Positions 13,701 to 25,478 of a stretch of DNA of 64,000 nucleotides are shown here, one piece after another; the first letter of the stretch is position 1, and the number at the start of each line of letters is the position of its first letter. The position numbers and the translations under genes were made by a program. The DNA comes from Mercenaria mercenaria (lineage: Eukaryota > Mollusca > Bivalvia > Venerida > Veneridae): positions 44,534,501-44,598,500 of the forward strand of contig NC_069362.1 in assembly GCF_021730395.1 (NCBI RefSeq), in the 5' to 3' direction. The notes under the pieces were generated by a model. That model was given only the letters and a program-made list of their open reading frames with translations. It was not told the origin of the DNA and made no database searches.

Positions 13701-16700
13701 AGGAATACTAGAAGCATGAATCCGTACACATAGTAGATCTTGTACGCCCAGAATGATGTGAAAATGAAATACCTGAAAACATAAAATTTCAATCTGTATT
13801 GGGACTTAAATTAACATTCCTCTTTGGTTCAGAATTGTATAACAAGCAGAACCACGTTTGAAAATTTTGGAGATTGGTCAACCACTGAAACCAACATCTA
13901 ACAATCCAAAGTCATAAAATTTAAGTAAGTATTAACTACAAGGCTGGAGAATTTGAATGACATAAGGTATTCAATTGTGTATCCTAATGTCCGAGAGACA
14001 GCAAGAGAAATTGTAATGAAACATGACCAATCTTCTTTTGAAAATTAACCTCTTTCTGCCCCTCAGATCTACAAACAAAACCAAATCATTACTGGACACT
14101 GTAGGAAGAAAAAATTATCTATACACTTTAATACACGACACTTACATTTCAATGAAGATAGAGCCAAATGGCAATACACCTCCTAGCACAATGATAACAC
14201 TTGGTTCCATAAACCTGTAATATACAAAATCCTAGTATAATCATCACAGGTGAACATTACCTACCATTTCAATATAATTATATCACTGCAATCAATGATT
14301 TCAAGACAGTATTTTCATAATATATCAAATGCTACCTAATTAAGATACAATTCAGTTTATTAACTTACATGATATTAGTTCTAGCAGTTTTATAAATTAA
14401 TTTTAGGAATATTTAAAGTGGAGCTCTATTCTCAAATGAATGAAAGAAAGCTGTTTCTGTTAAGATTTAGAGTCACATCAACACAATGTAGATCATATTG
14501 TGACTTTTTCAGCTTTGATGGTAGAGGAAGACCCAAGTGCCCCTCCTGGCATTATTTCGGGTCTGTCAGAAACCTGGGTAGAACCGTCCGACTTCCAAAT
14601 ATGAAGAATGCTATTCCAAAGTCATATCAGTGTAGGGCAACTGATCCTACGTTAGCAGCCTTAACTGCACAGACATACATTATTTAAGAGAGGGAAGAAC
14701 ATGATTAAATCATGGAATATTTATGTTTACGTTCAAAGAATACTAACCATTTTTTCTCTGGTATAGGACGTGGAACCGCATTAATTCTACATGGATAATC
14801 TGGTTGGCCTGACAAGTTACGTCCTAGTACTGTACCAACCAGGTTCAATGGCAATATCACAAATATACATATACATGTTACAGCTACCTGCAAACATAAA
14901 ATCATACATGGTTTAAACAAGGAGCTGCGTTCAATAAATGCTTGATGCCCCTGGTGGCATCCTTGTCGATAGATTTTGCACCCAAGTCCAAAACGAGGTC
15001 AGGTGATGTTTGAAGATGAGGAATGGTCACAGGTTACATCTGCAATAGTATTAAGTCATTCTAGTAAGGGGTATTGATGCTAGACGAAACAGTCCCATTT
15101 GGTTAACCAAGAGATGGCCCATATAAAGTGCCCCCAAGTCCAAAATGAGGTCAAGGTCAAACTGATGTCTGAAGATGAGGAATGGTCAAAGGTTACATCT
15201 GCATTAGTATAAATTCATTCTAGTAAGGGGTACTGATGCTAGACGAAACGGTCCCATTTGGTTAACCAAGAGCTGGCCCATATAAAGCAACCTATGTCCA
15301 AAACGAGGTCAAGGTCAAACTGAGGTCTGCAACTGTCAACTTCACGCGAATCAGAGTAAGAGGAGGAAATTACCTTCAGACACTGTCTTTTAGCAAATCG
15401 CCACGGAGAACATACGCCTTCCTTGTTGATTCACTCATGACCCCATGATCAGTACACCTGTGCTCTCCCTATTGAGCCAAGCAGTCGGACCAGAAAGTCT
15501 TGGGTAAAATGACACAACTTTTAGACAAAACTTTCTAGTCCTTTTTCAAAGCGAGTTAGATTCTAACCTGGAGGCAGCTTTTCCCAACAGAATTTAAACC
15601 ATAAAATATCTTTCTTGTAAATCAAGCTTAACTATCGCATCAAATAACAAACACAAAATTTAGTAATGCAGGTGAAGAATTTACCATAGTTCCAAAAGGT
15701 ATAGCTCTTGAAGCATGGTAGTAGATAGCTATGAAGTTGATAAAGAATGCTGTACCACACACTAGACTTGGCAACAAGAAGGCACTCAATAACATCTGCT
15801 TTATCCAAACTTTACCTGCAAAACAGAAATACATTTTGTTTATCTAGACAATACATAAGCCAGTTTTATGTCATCAATGTTTCACCTTTCAAGTGTTTGT
15901 CATTCAAGTGTAATGTTTATAAACACCAAATTGCAAAAGGTTTTTTTTTATTCTTACCTTGTTAAATTTCTAAAATGGACTGGTCTATTATTCAATTTGG
16001 GCAGTACCATTTATTATTCAAAAAGAAGTTCATTGAAAATTTACTGACTTACTGACTGAATAGCGGTCACAGAGGCAGCAAGCTAAAGCTTAAACTTCAT
16101 TTTTAATACAAGTTTTCTCACATTTTTACGTAAAATTTCAACATATCAACAAACCTCCCATTCGTGCATACAGGCTTCCCCCAAAGTAGCCATTTACTGG
16201 TGATGTTGCTGCATAAACAAATATAGCTGTACTCAATAATGACCCTCGTCTGTAATGTATTAAATACATCTGTTATACAAAGAAGTATCCTTTTAACTTG
16301 AAGAATCCTGTCACAATTCTTTGTCTCCTTTTTTCATAATCAAAAACTGTTAACAAAAACCTTCTTGAATTATAATTGGAAAAATTGTGAGAGGACCGTG
16401 TCAAGATTCTACAGACCAAGTAAAGTAAGTAAATATCTGTAAATTTTGCATTAAAATAAGTCCTATAAACTAAGAGTTTTCTGTTTGTTTTTTTGCTGGG
16501 TTTATCATAACATCGACACGATCAAGTCATGTGGTGACTTTTCAGCTTTTGATGGTGGAGGAAGAATACAGGTATCCCTCCATGCATTATTTCATCACGG
16601 GCAGGCACCTGGGTAGAACCACTGACATTCCGTAAGCCAGCTGGATGGATTCCTTATATGCTAGAACCTACATCATTGTAGGGCAAATGATTCAAAGTCA

Positions 16701-19700
16701 TTCTATTCTAGTTTCAATGTGAAATCAACTTAAGCTTACTCTGTGTACAGTTCTCCCATAATAGCAAACAGAATAACACAAAGGGAGACAACTGTTATAT
16801 GGTACCCGGTCCCTATCAGAGCTGAGAACAACATAGGCTGTGTAGCAGGCCGGAATACATCTCCATGAACTTGTTTCCAGCCATACTCATCTCCCAAATC
16901 TTTTTCCTAAAATACAAAAATAAAGTTATTTTTCACTTTCACATATTACAGTTTTTCTTATGTTAGAGTGAGGGTTGATCAAACAGTTCAACAATGAATC
17001 CTCAGAATAATTCACTTCCATGAATGACAATACAATTTTTTACAAAAAATTGTTCATGGCTAGAATCTTAATCAGACAATTTTAAAGAGTGAACCAAATC
17101 TTTATTAAAGAATATCGTACTATCTCAAACACTTCCTTCAAAATTTTAGATTGTCCCTCAACAGTCTTTTTCATGTAAGGAGAATTTATCAATAGGAAAA
17201 TATCAATCAAGATTTTGCTGCATCAGAAAACACTTTCAGTTTATTTTCCTTGCTACTGAATTAAGACCATCTGTTCTTAAAGCAGGAGAGTCTGTTTTGT
17301 GGAAACTTTAAGAAGAAAATTGCAGTCACAAACATATAATCAATGGTTATAGCAAGTTTCTGATTTTCTCACACAATTCTTGGAAGTATCTTGATTTCTC
17401 AAGAACTGACAGAAAGTTTTTTTTGTCCTGTCCATTTTTTTTTTTTACTGTGCTAAACACTGTTTACAATACTTAAAATCTCCGCTTTAAGCCTTAATTT
17501 CTTACAGCTTTTGAATCAATAATAACTGACTGCACATGAAACAAAGATATAAGAATATGAGAATATCATTTTTTATGTTAAGGAGTCGCAGGAAAAATCT
17601 GCCACAGCTGGGAAAAGAAAACTTGCCACCACTAATTTAGAAAATTGAGTCTGAAGCTCTCCCCATCTATAGTTATCCTGGGTGAATTTTGAAGACCAGT
17701 CTCTTATTCCATCATCTCACTGGTTGCTTCAAAACACTAACTCGAAACTGACCAATGGTAAGATTCTATTTACAGACCAGTCTCCATTATCATGCTTTAT
17801 AACGGAGGAGCCAAAGCATGTATCAAAATACAATGCGCTATATCTACTCAGATTCTACAGCCCTTAGAACCATAATTATGGATGTGAATAAGATTAAAAT
17901 ATCAACTGACCATATCATCCATGTCGTCTTCCTTGCTGTATCTGGCGTAGTCCTTTCTCAAAGTCCTCATCAGAATCATAGAGACAAGGCCAACCAGGAA
18001 TATAACCATCATAAACGAATTGAAGATGCTGAACCAATGAATCTACAATCAAAATAATCATACACTTAATTTATTCTAGTTGGCAGAAGAATTGTGAAGC
18101 TAAGTAATATTTGAAACACTTGATGGGTTCACTGTTTGAATTTCAGGAAAAAAACAAAACCCATGTCGTTTTAGGTATGACCTAGAAGGGTTTGGGTCAC
18201 TGACCTTCAGGCTAAGCAGTCAACACATTTCACTATAGATCAATTTATATTGCTAAGAGAGAATTTGTTGATGAAGCAAAAGAAATTAATGCTGAGACAT
18301 CCTTATCAGTAATGATGCAAGAGAATAATATATCTTTCTTTTTTTTGCCATATAATTTAAAATCATATACGGCAGTCATTGTAACTGATCCATACCCTTA
18401 GCTCAGCTGCTTATGGTACTGTTGTGTATCAGTATGCAACAATCTAACAAAATAGAGCAAACCAGATTCTGAGGCAATAGGGATTACTTACTCTGTGTTG
18501 GAAGAAATTTGGATCCAGATATTTGTCAAATCTGTCCTCAAACTTCACTTTAGATGGATGCCATTTAAGCTGAAAGAATGCAATGAAATTTAATTATTGT
18601 AGGAACCTGCAGTATTCCATGAAAATATCTGACCTAAATACAAGAGGTTAATGGCAGTAAAAGACAAGAGATTTTATATCAGTATTTCAACAACTCCATA
18701 TATAAGGTCTCCTACTTTAATCATGGCAATAAAAAAGCGAATCTTGTTCTTTTGAAAATCTACAGATTATTATTTTTTCATTTATAATCATGTTATATGT
18801 AATCCCATTTTTAATTCTACAAGCAGATGGAGATACTTTCATTACTTATGTAAATCTTCCCCTACCTCATATGAGAAACCAATATCTGCTCCAATTTCCA
18901 GCTTCACTTTATTGTCACTTGTAAGATTTACATCAACAATTTGTTTGCCATTGAATCCAATATCAAACTTTTTATGGGTCCAGATGAAATAATCTTTCCC
19001 ATCCTCGCTAATCTCTCCAACAATACCTAAAGAACAACAAATACTAATATACAATACCAGGAGCCTCAATGGCGAAGTGTCAGCTTGTCGACTTCAAATC
19101 AAGAATTTTGTATTATTTATCAGAGCTAAATGTAGCTGATAGCTAAAAAATGGTATCTGACTGTCTGAAAATGTCTACAGACTTTCTCTTTCTTTTAAAT
19201 TTCATTAACCAAGTAGGGATATCTGGAAATCTATCACATTCTGGGAAAATTATCAAAGGATTTTCTCATTTCATATACATTATGATCAGGTGAAGATCCA
19301 TTTAATATCTCATTTAGACATTTCAGCTGGCCTTAAAGACATTTCAGAAACACGTTGCAAAAATATGTTACACAAAACAGGCAATCACACACCAAATAAC
19401 AATATAGTAAACAGTGAACTCATTGAATTTATCTCAGCAATCTGACAATAACATTCATTGTTGAGACAAGTCATGTAACAGATTGTATTGATAGGAAAAA
19501 TGTTTATACTTCTTTCCTGTATTTAAAAATCCAAACAACCACACCTGTGATTAGTAAAAGTGCCTAATCAGCTGAAAATTTAAAGGTGTGCCCTAGTGGG
19601 AGTCGTCAGGGAAAAGCCTCTTTAAAACCTTGGTATTTCAACGTTTCATATACCCTTGAATGACTTAAAATGATTAACAAACTTCTGTTCCGACAGCTTC

Positions 19701-22700
19701 AACTTTGCCAATTCTGTTGCTGATACTCCTGACTGGTAAAACCAAGTATTTGTAAGTTTCTGCCTTACAACACAAATGCTCATAATTACAAGGTGTATTA
19801 TGAAAATGAAGTTTCCTCATAAACTCTTACCTTTTTCTACAAATAAATTAAATAAGTATTCAAGAAATTTTCACTTTGGCCCTATGCCTTACATGAGCAG
19901 ACAGTATGTTCACAGCACGATTTCTCCATTTATGTATGAAGGAATAAACAAAATACAAGCTGGTGTATAGAACTAGGAATGAATGACCACTTTCAATCTG
20001 ACTGATGCAGAATTCACAACCATGTAACAACTTACTGATAAATGGGGGGGGGTAGGGGGTTGCACGAGGATTTAAAACCCTCTCTTCTCTGGGGGAATAG
20101 GGCAAGTGCCATTCTGGGGGAACTTGAGCAATCAGGAATGTTTTATACAGGCTATTTGTAATGATAGTAGTATAACCGAAATGTTCTCCGAATTCAAATG
20201 ATTTATAAATAATAATTCAACAGTATTTTATTGAACTGATAAGTTCTGTCGGCCCCATTTTACTGCATTCCAGGCGAAACTTCCTATCGTAAGCAAATAA
20301 AATCACATGTATAATAACCTACCCCAAATTGGTAAATCATCAATGTACATCTGGTACCAGTAATGATTCTTCACAGCATACACAAAATCTTTGTAATTCT
20401 CCTCTGTCAGCTTCACTGTGCAGTATTTTGTTTGCTTCTGATCACCTGTAACAAACATTGTTGTTTTTTTTCAGTTATAAATAAAAGAGTATTTGTATGT
20501 TTTGTGTGGATATGGAATAAAATCATCCCCTCAGCACAAAATATGGGTAAATGCTTCCTTATTTCAAGTATACTTTAGAACATTCTGTCAAACCTTAATA
20601 TGAACTAACTTATCTAACAGATCGTAAACCGTTTTTGGTCGGACAATCATATTCTTGCACAAACTGCAAAGTTTTGTCTACTTCATCACTTCTAAACAAG
20701 AGTGTCTTTTTAGTCTGTCATTACATTAATTACTTTTGGGAAATTTTTTCTTTAATGGACTATCACTAGACTAGTCTGTCATTCACTGGTCCTAAATGGA
20801 ACACCGGTACTATCTTGACACTGCAAGTTTCAAACCTGTGACATTCACCTTGAATGACTAGCACCTTATTCCCTTCACAACCCCTCCTTTTCATGTCCTT
20901 TTTCTGGATCAAGGCAAGCATAAAGACATTATAATGAAGTATCGATGATTTTCTTAAGTTACAATAAGAAAGCAGTTTGTTACAAGAAAGAATACAACAG
21001 CTGTCTCCAAAATTCTATAGACAAGCAATTGACAAAATAGTTCTTCCATAAACAAATAAAACAAAATCAAGCAAACATGAAGTAAATATACATAAAGGCA
21101 CTGATCAATAAATCAAATCTGTAAAAACTGTCATGAACAATACACTGCATTCGGACTGATTAACATGTTTTTCAATAAAATGCTGTCGCCTTGTGGCTCC
21201 AAACTTTTTTCCATCAATATATATTTCTAATATGTTATGACTAGATAAAGTTAGAATTCATTCAATCTGGGTTCAAAACTAGGTAATGAAATATACAGAT
21301 ATGAGCGACACAAACTTTCAGGCCTTTTAAGTATATATTTCACTAAATCAAGGGCAACTTCACATGGATTAACACTACAATCTATGGTGTCTGATTACTC
21401 TCAAGACTGAACATTGATAAAATATCTGTAAGGTTATGACCTTGAAGGTCATGTAGTATTTTTTTTTTTATTTGTAATTGTGCAGACTTCCAACCTTGTC
21501 CAAGGCAGAACAACAATACTGTTCCTGAATTTTTTTGTACTACAGAGTTACTCTAACTAAAGTTGGGATATAGATCTGCACTTCCCTTTTCTCACGGGTT
21601 AATGAACTTCGAAGAAACCACATCATATTGGCGTTTGAAACCAGACCTGTATAAAACTTGATGTCTTAAGTTTTATTAAAACCTTCAACACTTCATATAA
21701 CACAGTTAGGTTCATTTTGGCAATCATCAAATCAACACAATGTATGAAATCTACCAACCAACAAGCCTGCTCTGGTACTTACTTTTGTAATCAATATCCA
21801 AACCACTGAACTCGAGTTCTGTCCCCTGCAGGGCCTCCCCAAGTGTCTCATGGTAGTGACTTATGCTCTCTTTTGGTCCAGCACAGAATGGCAGGGAGAA
21901 ATAAGAATATGTTTCCTGTCTGTTATGATATGGCCCTACCGTGTTCATCCACAACACAACCTCTTCTGCATCTTCATACTACAACAAAGAAGTTAGCCAT
22001 GACTTTTAGCAGAATGAAGTTTTTATATAAATCTAAAACTGCTTTTTCGCTGTTAATATTTCCAACTCCACTAAATGCCAACTTTTTATATAAAAACCTA
22101 CAAAAATTGTAATTTTGGACTCTTAGACCGATGTCATAATGTGTATTTTAAACAAAGAATCCTAGTCAGAGACACTAGGGATGCTAATTGAATTTCATCA
22201 TTATTTATCATTTTCTTTTTTAGACACCATATGTTTAGTCGGTTGTAAAAAGTCACAAGAACTTATGTTAATTTGTGGTAGTCTTGCTGACTCAAAAGAA
22301 ATCTTACCATGTAATTATTAAAATAATCAGTGGTTTTCTACTCTTTCTTCCCATAAACGCATTTAATTTTAATCCAGTTTCCTTAATGTCACAGAAATGG
22401 TAAGCAACATTTCGAAATTTACTACTTCTGTCAACTTTCAAATAAATGGTCATATTTTGAACTTGTTTTGGTAATAGGACAGTTCAGGATTTTTACTTAT
22501 TTGAAGTATAATCATGGGAAATTTATCTGATATATTGGGAACTTGTCAATTCACATCATTAAGTGTCATTTCTATGTAGCATAACAAGATACAACAAGAG
22601 CTGTCACAGGAGACAGTGTGCTCGACTATTTCGATGCTGGATAGTGAAACTGAGCACATCTGAGAAAACTGGAGCTGTCACTGGAGTGTTTAATGACTCC

Positions 22701-25478
22701 GATGTGGATGAAGATATTGCACAATAGCTTGAGTCTGTGTCAAAAATATTAAGTAAGAAGAGAGGTAAAGACAAGAGTGCCAGACTGTCACAAAATACGC
22801 CCCTCTTCAAATTGGCCTAATTCAAGGGGCATAATCCAAGAGTGCCTTGGCTGAGATATTATGCCCACAAACATTGTCAGCAAGTTTGGTGAAGATCGGA
22901 TGAAAATTGTTTGACTGAGACCAGACAAGGCTAAATTTGCTGTTTTTCGAGTAATTCAAGGGCCATAATCCAAAAGTCCCTGGGGCGATTTGGCTGGTTA
23001 TCAAACTTGACTGAGATATTATGCCCACAAGCATTGTCAGCAAGTTCGGTGAAGATCTGATGAAAACTGTTCGACTTAGAGAGCGAACATGCTTTGGACA
23101 CTGCCCACCATGGTTATTCACATAATACGCCCCGCTCTTTCAGAGATGGGCGTATAATAAAGTGTATCAAAACACTATATAATAGTAAGCAAAAAGGGGG
23201 CATTATTCATAAAATATTGGTGCAAGAGTTATGCACCTTGTGTTATATGTGGGTGATGATGTGGAACAACTACAAGTTTGAATCAAATGCATTTCGTAAT
23301 AACTGAGATACAGTGAAAATGCATCAAAATTTACCTTAAATTCTAAGTAAAAAGGGGGGATAATTCATGAAATATTGGTGCAAGAGTTATGGCCCTTGTG
23401 TCATATGATGTGAGTGATGATGTTGAACAACTATTTTAAGTCTGAATCAAATCCATTTAGTAATAACTGAGATATAGTGAAAGTACATCAAAACTTTAAC
23501 CTGAAATTCTAAGTAAAATGGGGGGGGGGATAATTCATTAAATATTGGTACCAGAGTTATGGGTCTTGTGTTATATGATGCGGGAGATGATTCAGAACAA
23601 CTACTTTCAGTTTGAATCAAATCCATTTAGGTATAACTGAGATATAGTGCATCAAAACTTTAACCCGAAATTCTAAGTAAAAAGGGGCATAATTCATGAA
23701 ATATTGGTGCCAGAGTTATGAACCTTGTGTCATATGATGTGGGAGATGATGTGGAACAACTGTTTTAAGTATTTGGTAATAACTGAGGTAGAGTGAAAGT
23801 GCATCAAAACTTTAACCTGAAATTCTAAGTAAAAAAGGGGGATAATTCATATAATATTGGTGTGAGAGTTATTGCTATTATGCCATATGATGAGGATAAT
23901 GATGAGGAATAAATATTTTAAGTTTAAAGCAAATCAATCCAGTAATCACAGAGATATGGAGAAAAAAGATAAAAGTGTAAAAAAAATTTTTAACCAAGGT
24001 GGGGATGCGGAAAGACACAGACGTCGACTGAGGATAGCTCTCCATATAATTCGTATAGTCAAGCTAAATTTAAAATTTGTTTGAGGATCTCCTGCAGACA
24101 GATTAACATTCAACAATCTTTTTTGGCAGAGGCTATCCGCACGATGGTCGTGCTGATAATTTTCCTCATCTGCATGACCATCGTACCGATTATTTTCATT
24201 ACTTGCACGACTATCATGTCTGGAAAGTCATGTCGATTATTTCTGTTATTGATACGACTAAAAATACTGTATACATATGTAACATTTCAATCTTTTCTAA
24301 GTTTTCCCTGCTTATCAGATCTCCATAAAGTGGCGATTAAATTATTTGACAATTTTAGCATGCACCTCCTCGCATTATGTTGAATTACGTACGCACGATT
24401 TATTGAATAACGGTATTTGTTGCCATGTTGTTTTAACATCTAATTAAAGTTTATTGATTTAATATCTTAAACAATGAACATGATGCTTAAATAGCTAGTT
24501 TTTCTTTAAACTAAGATATTACGCCAAAAATAGGAATGCTAACGAAACACCCGTCGTGCAGATAAGAATACTAATCGGCATGACTGTCGTACGAATAAGA
24601 AAAATAATCGGCATGACGGTCGTGCCAATAAACACTTCCATCTTTTTTGTTTTGTTAGGAAAGTTTCGATTTCAAAGTCATAAAATCAAATTATCTGCTA
24701 ATTCTGTAATCAAATTAACGTGTTGCTTTTATTTTTCAACATTACTGGCAATCTAAAGAATATAAAACCAGTCCACAGGCCCCAATAGCTCACATGAGCT
24801 GATCAGATAAGCTGGAATCTGCTTTCTGACTCTGTCACTACTGTTTTCTTTGTCTTTTCAGATAGTCGGTTGTCACAAAATTTTCAGTATAAACAGCCTT
24901 CATAAAACAATTAATAAAGAAAATGTGATATTTTGTCTTGTCATCCACGTAAAACTAATTTACCATTGACCACGTCTTAGCGTTGATGAAAGTCAGCTGG
25001 TACTGGCTTCTGTAACCCCCTTCTGACTGGAGGGTTTCGTGCTTTACTTCCTGATGTTATGGTACTCTAAATATGAGCTAAATGGTATCCAGGAATACAT
25101 GTGCACCAAATATACACTGATGAAAGTTCCATATCTTTTTATAAACTAGTATACCCACTGCTGCACATTGATAATTCGTCATTTTTTCTGTGTCTTGATC
25201 TTGGCTCAAGTAAAATCCTGTAATTTTTCGTCCAAATCATTAATTTTTAATGTTGCGGTTTTCTCGTTTGTAAGCTGTAATTGATGACTACTCTACTGAT
25301 ATTAAACGTATAGGTCTAAACTCTGCATAAACATTAAATTTCAAACAAATAAAAAAAATGACAGGTTTGTTGACGTTGTCAAACAACCGTAAATAGAACT
25401 TACAATATGATTGTGTTCATCCGTATGCGCAACTTCTGCCGAATACAGAAGAACGATGCATATAGCTACGAATTTCAT
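10741..25478 (-). CDS. TM9SF3: Transmembrane 9 superfamily member 3, complete 15-exon gene
   Basis: Nonaspanin of the Golgi/endosomal membrane system; the family is linked to membrane-protein sorting and trafficking, exact biochemistry unsettled. Coding exons, 5' to 3': 25404-25478, 21783-21978, 20323-20445, 18866-19026, 18492-18569, 17911-18042, 16740-16906, 16155-16249, 15685-15815, 14748-14887, 14146-14214, 13626-13772, 11903-11986, 11532-11608, 10741-10808. All junctions are GT-AG and the frame is unbroken: 580 codons (human about 589). Residues 1-17 form a signal peptide ([17 protein letters not shown]). The lumenal domain carries family motifs [18 protein letters not shown] and [14 protein letters not shown]. 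The first membrane segment is near 221-237 ([15 protein letters not shown]), then eight more to the C-terminus. [34 protein letters not shown] and PRPIPEKKW match vertebrate TM9SF3 almost exactly. The protein ends VKID, fitting the C-terminal KXD/E COPI-binding signal known for the family. Introns carry SINEs and MITEs but no coding damage. The start is the only ATG giving the signal peptide in frame. Confidence 0.97.
11090..11318 (-). repeat. tRNA-derived SINE in TM9SF3 intron 14
   Basis: Shares the blocks 'gatggaggaagaa', 'cattatttcaggc', 'gggtagaacctcgaccttcc' and 'gccggctggatggcttcctc' with the copies at 13200, 14505 and 16530. On the minus strand it starts with a tRNA-like head (GGGGCCTTTATGGCCCAGCT, then a B-box-like GGTTTGAAACTTTG), so its polymerase III promoter end lies at the right. 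Confidence 0.65.
13195..13410 (-). repeat. SINE copy, same family, TM9SF3 intron 12
   Basis: Blocks 'gtccaggcattatttcaggc', 'gcacctggggagaacctcc' and 'gtaagccaactggattggct' match the 11090-11318 SINE. The tRNA-like head is diverged ('caggccaaatgattcaatgt'). Confidence 0.6.
14505..14665 (-). repeat. SINE copy, same family, TM9SF3 intron 10
   Basis: Contains 'gatggtagaggaagaccca', 'cctggcattatttcgggt' and 'cctgggtagaaccgtccgac', then a head relic 'gggcaactgatcctacg'. The middle section differs from the other copies. Confidence 0.55.
14925..15345. repeat. Tandem units (~160 bp, 2.3 copies) in TM9SF3 intron 9
   Basis: The head 'cttgatgcccctggtggcat' is followed by units that share 'aagtccaaaacgaggtca', 'gatgaggaatggtca', 'attctagtaaggggta' and 'cccatttggttaaccaagag'. 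Unit anchors lie near 14990, 15130 and 15291. It belongs to the same general class as the other minisatellite-bearing repeats. Confidence 0.65.
15954..16093. repeat. Decayed relic of the TTAA-flanked palindromic MITE
   Basis: The order 'aaatttctaaaatggac', 'caatttgggcagtaccat', 'actgactgaatagcg', 'agctaaagcttaa' matches the 59009-59183 copy in the same orientation, with deletions. It lies in TM9SF3 intron 8. Confidence 0.6.
16530..16705 (-). repeat. SINE copy, same family, TM9SF3 intron 7
   Basis: Matches through 'tgatggtggaggaagaatac', 'tgcattatttcatcacgggc', 'gcacctgggtagaacca' and 'ccgtaagccagctggatgg', ending in the head relic 'gggcaaatgattcaaagtca'. It is one of the best-kept copies in the body region. 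Confidence 0.65.
21437..21451. promoter_or_regulatory. Near-perfect palindrome of nuclear-receptor half-sites
   Basis: TGACCTTGAAGGTCA in TM9SF3 intron 2. It pairs TGACCT and AGGTCA half-sites about a central TGA, and its minus strand reads TCAAGGTCA, the extended half-site used by ERR and FTZ-F1/SF-1 type receptors. It stands alone, outside the tandem repeats that carry similar motifs. Function is conjecture. Confidence 0.25.
22594..24068 (+). mobile_element. Composite minisatellite-bearing repeat in TM9SF3 intron 1
   Basis: Three blocks can be read. 22594-22765 is a 'caagagctgtcacaggagac' head, related to 38780-38923 and 51790-51950. 22775-23110 holds two units with 'gagatattatgcccacaa' and 'tcagcaagttcggtgaagat', related to 63333-63840. 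23115-24068 holds about five units of 155-170 bp with 'ataattcatgaaatattggt' and 'aataactgagatatagtg', followed by the tail 'cacagacgtcgactgaggat'. It is probably two or three elements nested or abutted. It has no coding capacity. Confidence 0.65.
24110..24645. repeat. Diverged inverted-repeat element with ACGACNGTCATGC-type motifs
   Basis: Left-end motifs (CCGCACGATGGTCGTGCTGA, TGCATGACCATCGTACCG) reappear inverted at the right (CGGCATGACTGTCGTACG, CGGCATGACGGTCGTGCC). Each arm holds two or three copies of a roughly 35-bp unit ending in 'gattattttt'. It looks like a MITE with tandem subterminal repeats. Exact ends and target duplication are unclear. Confidence 0.5.

Noticed and set aside
14418-14687. 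89-codon plus-strand frame
   Set aside because: Lies in an intron of TM9SF3 and overlaps a SINE copy; no domain.
22822-23121. 99-codon minus-strand frame, similar to one at 63288-63518
   Set aside because: The similarity (FIRSSPNL / HILFKFGEDRM region read in different phases) comes from a shared interspersed repeat, not a gene family.
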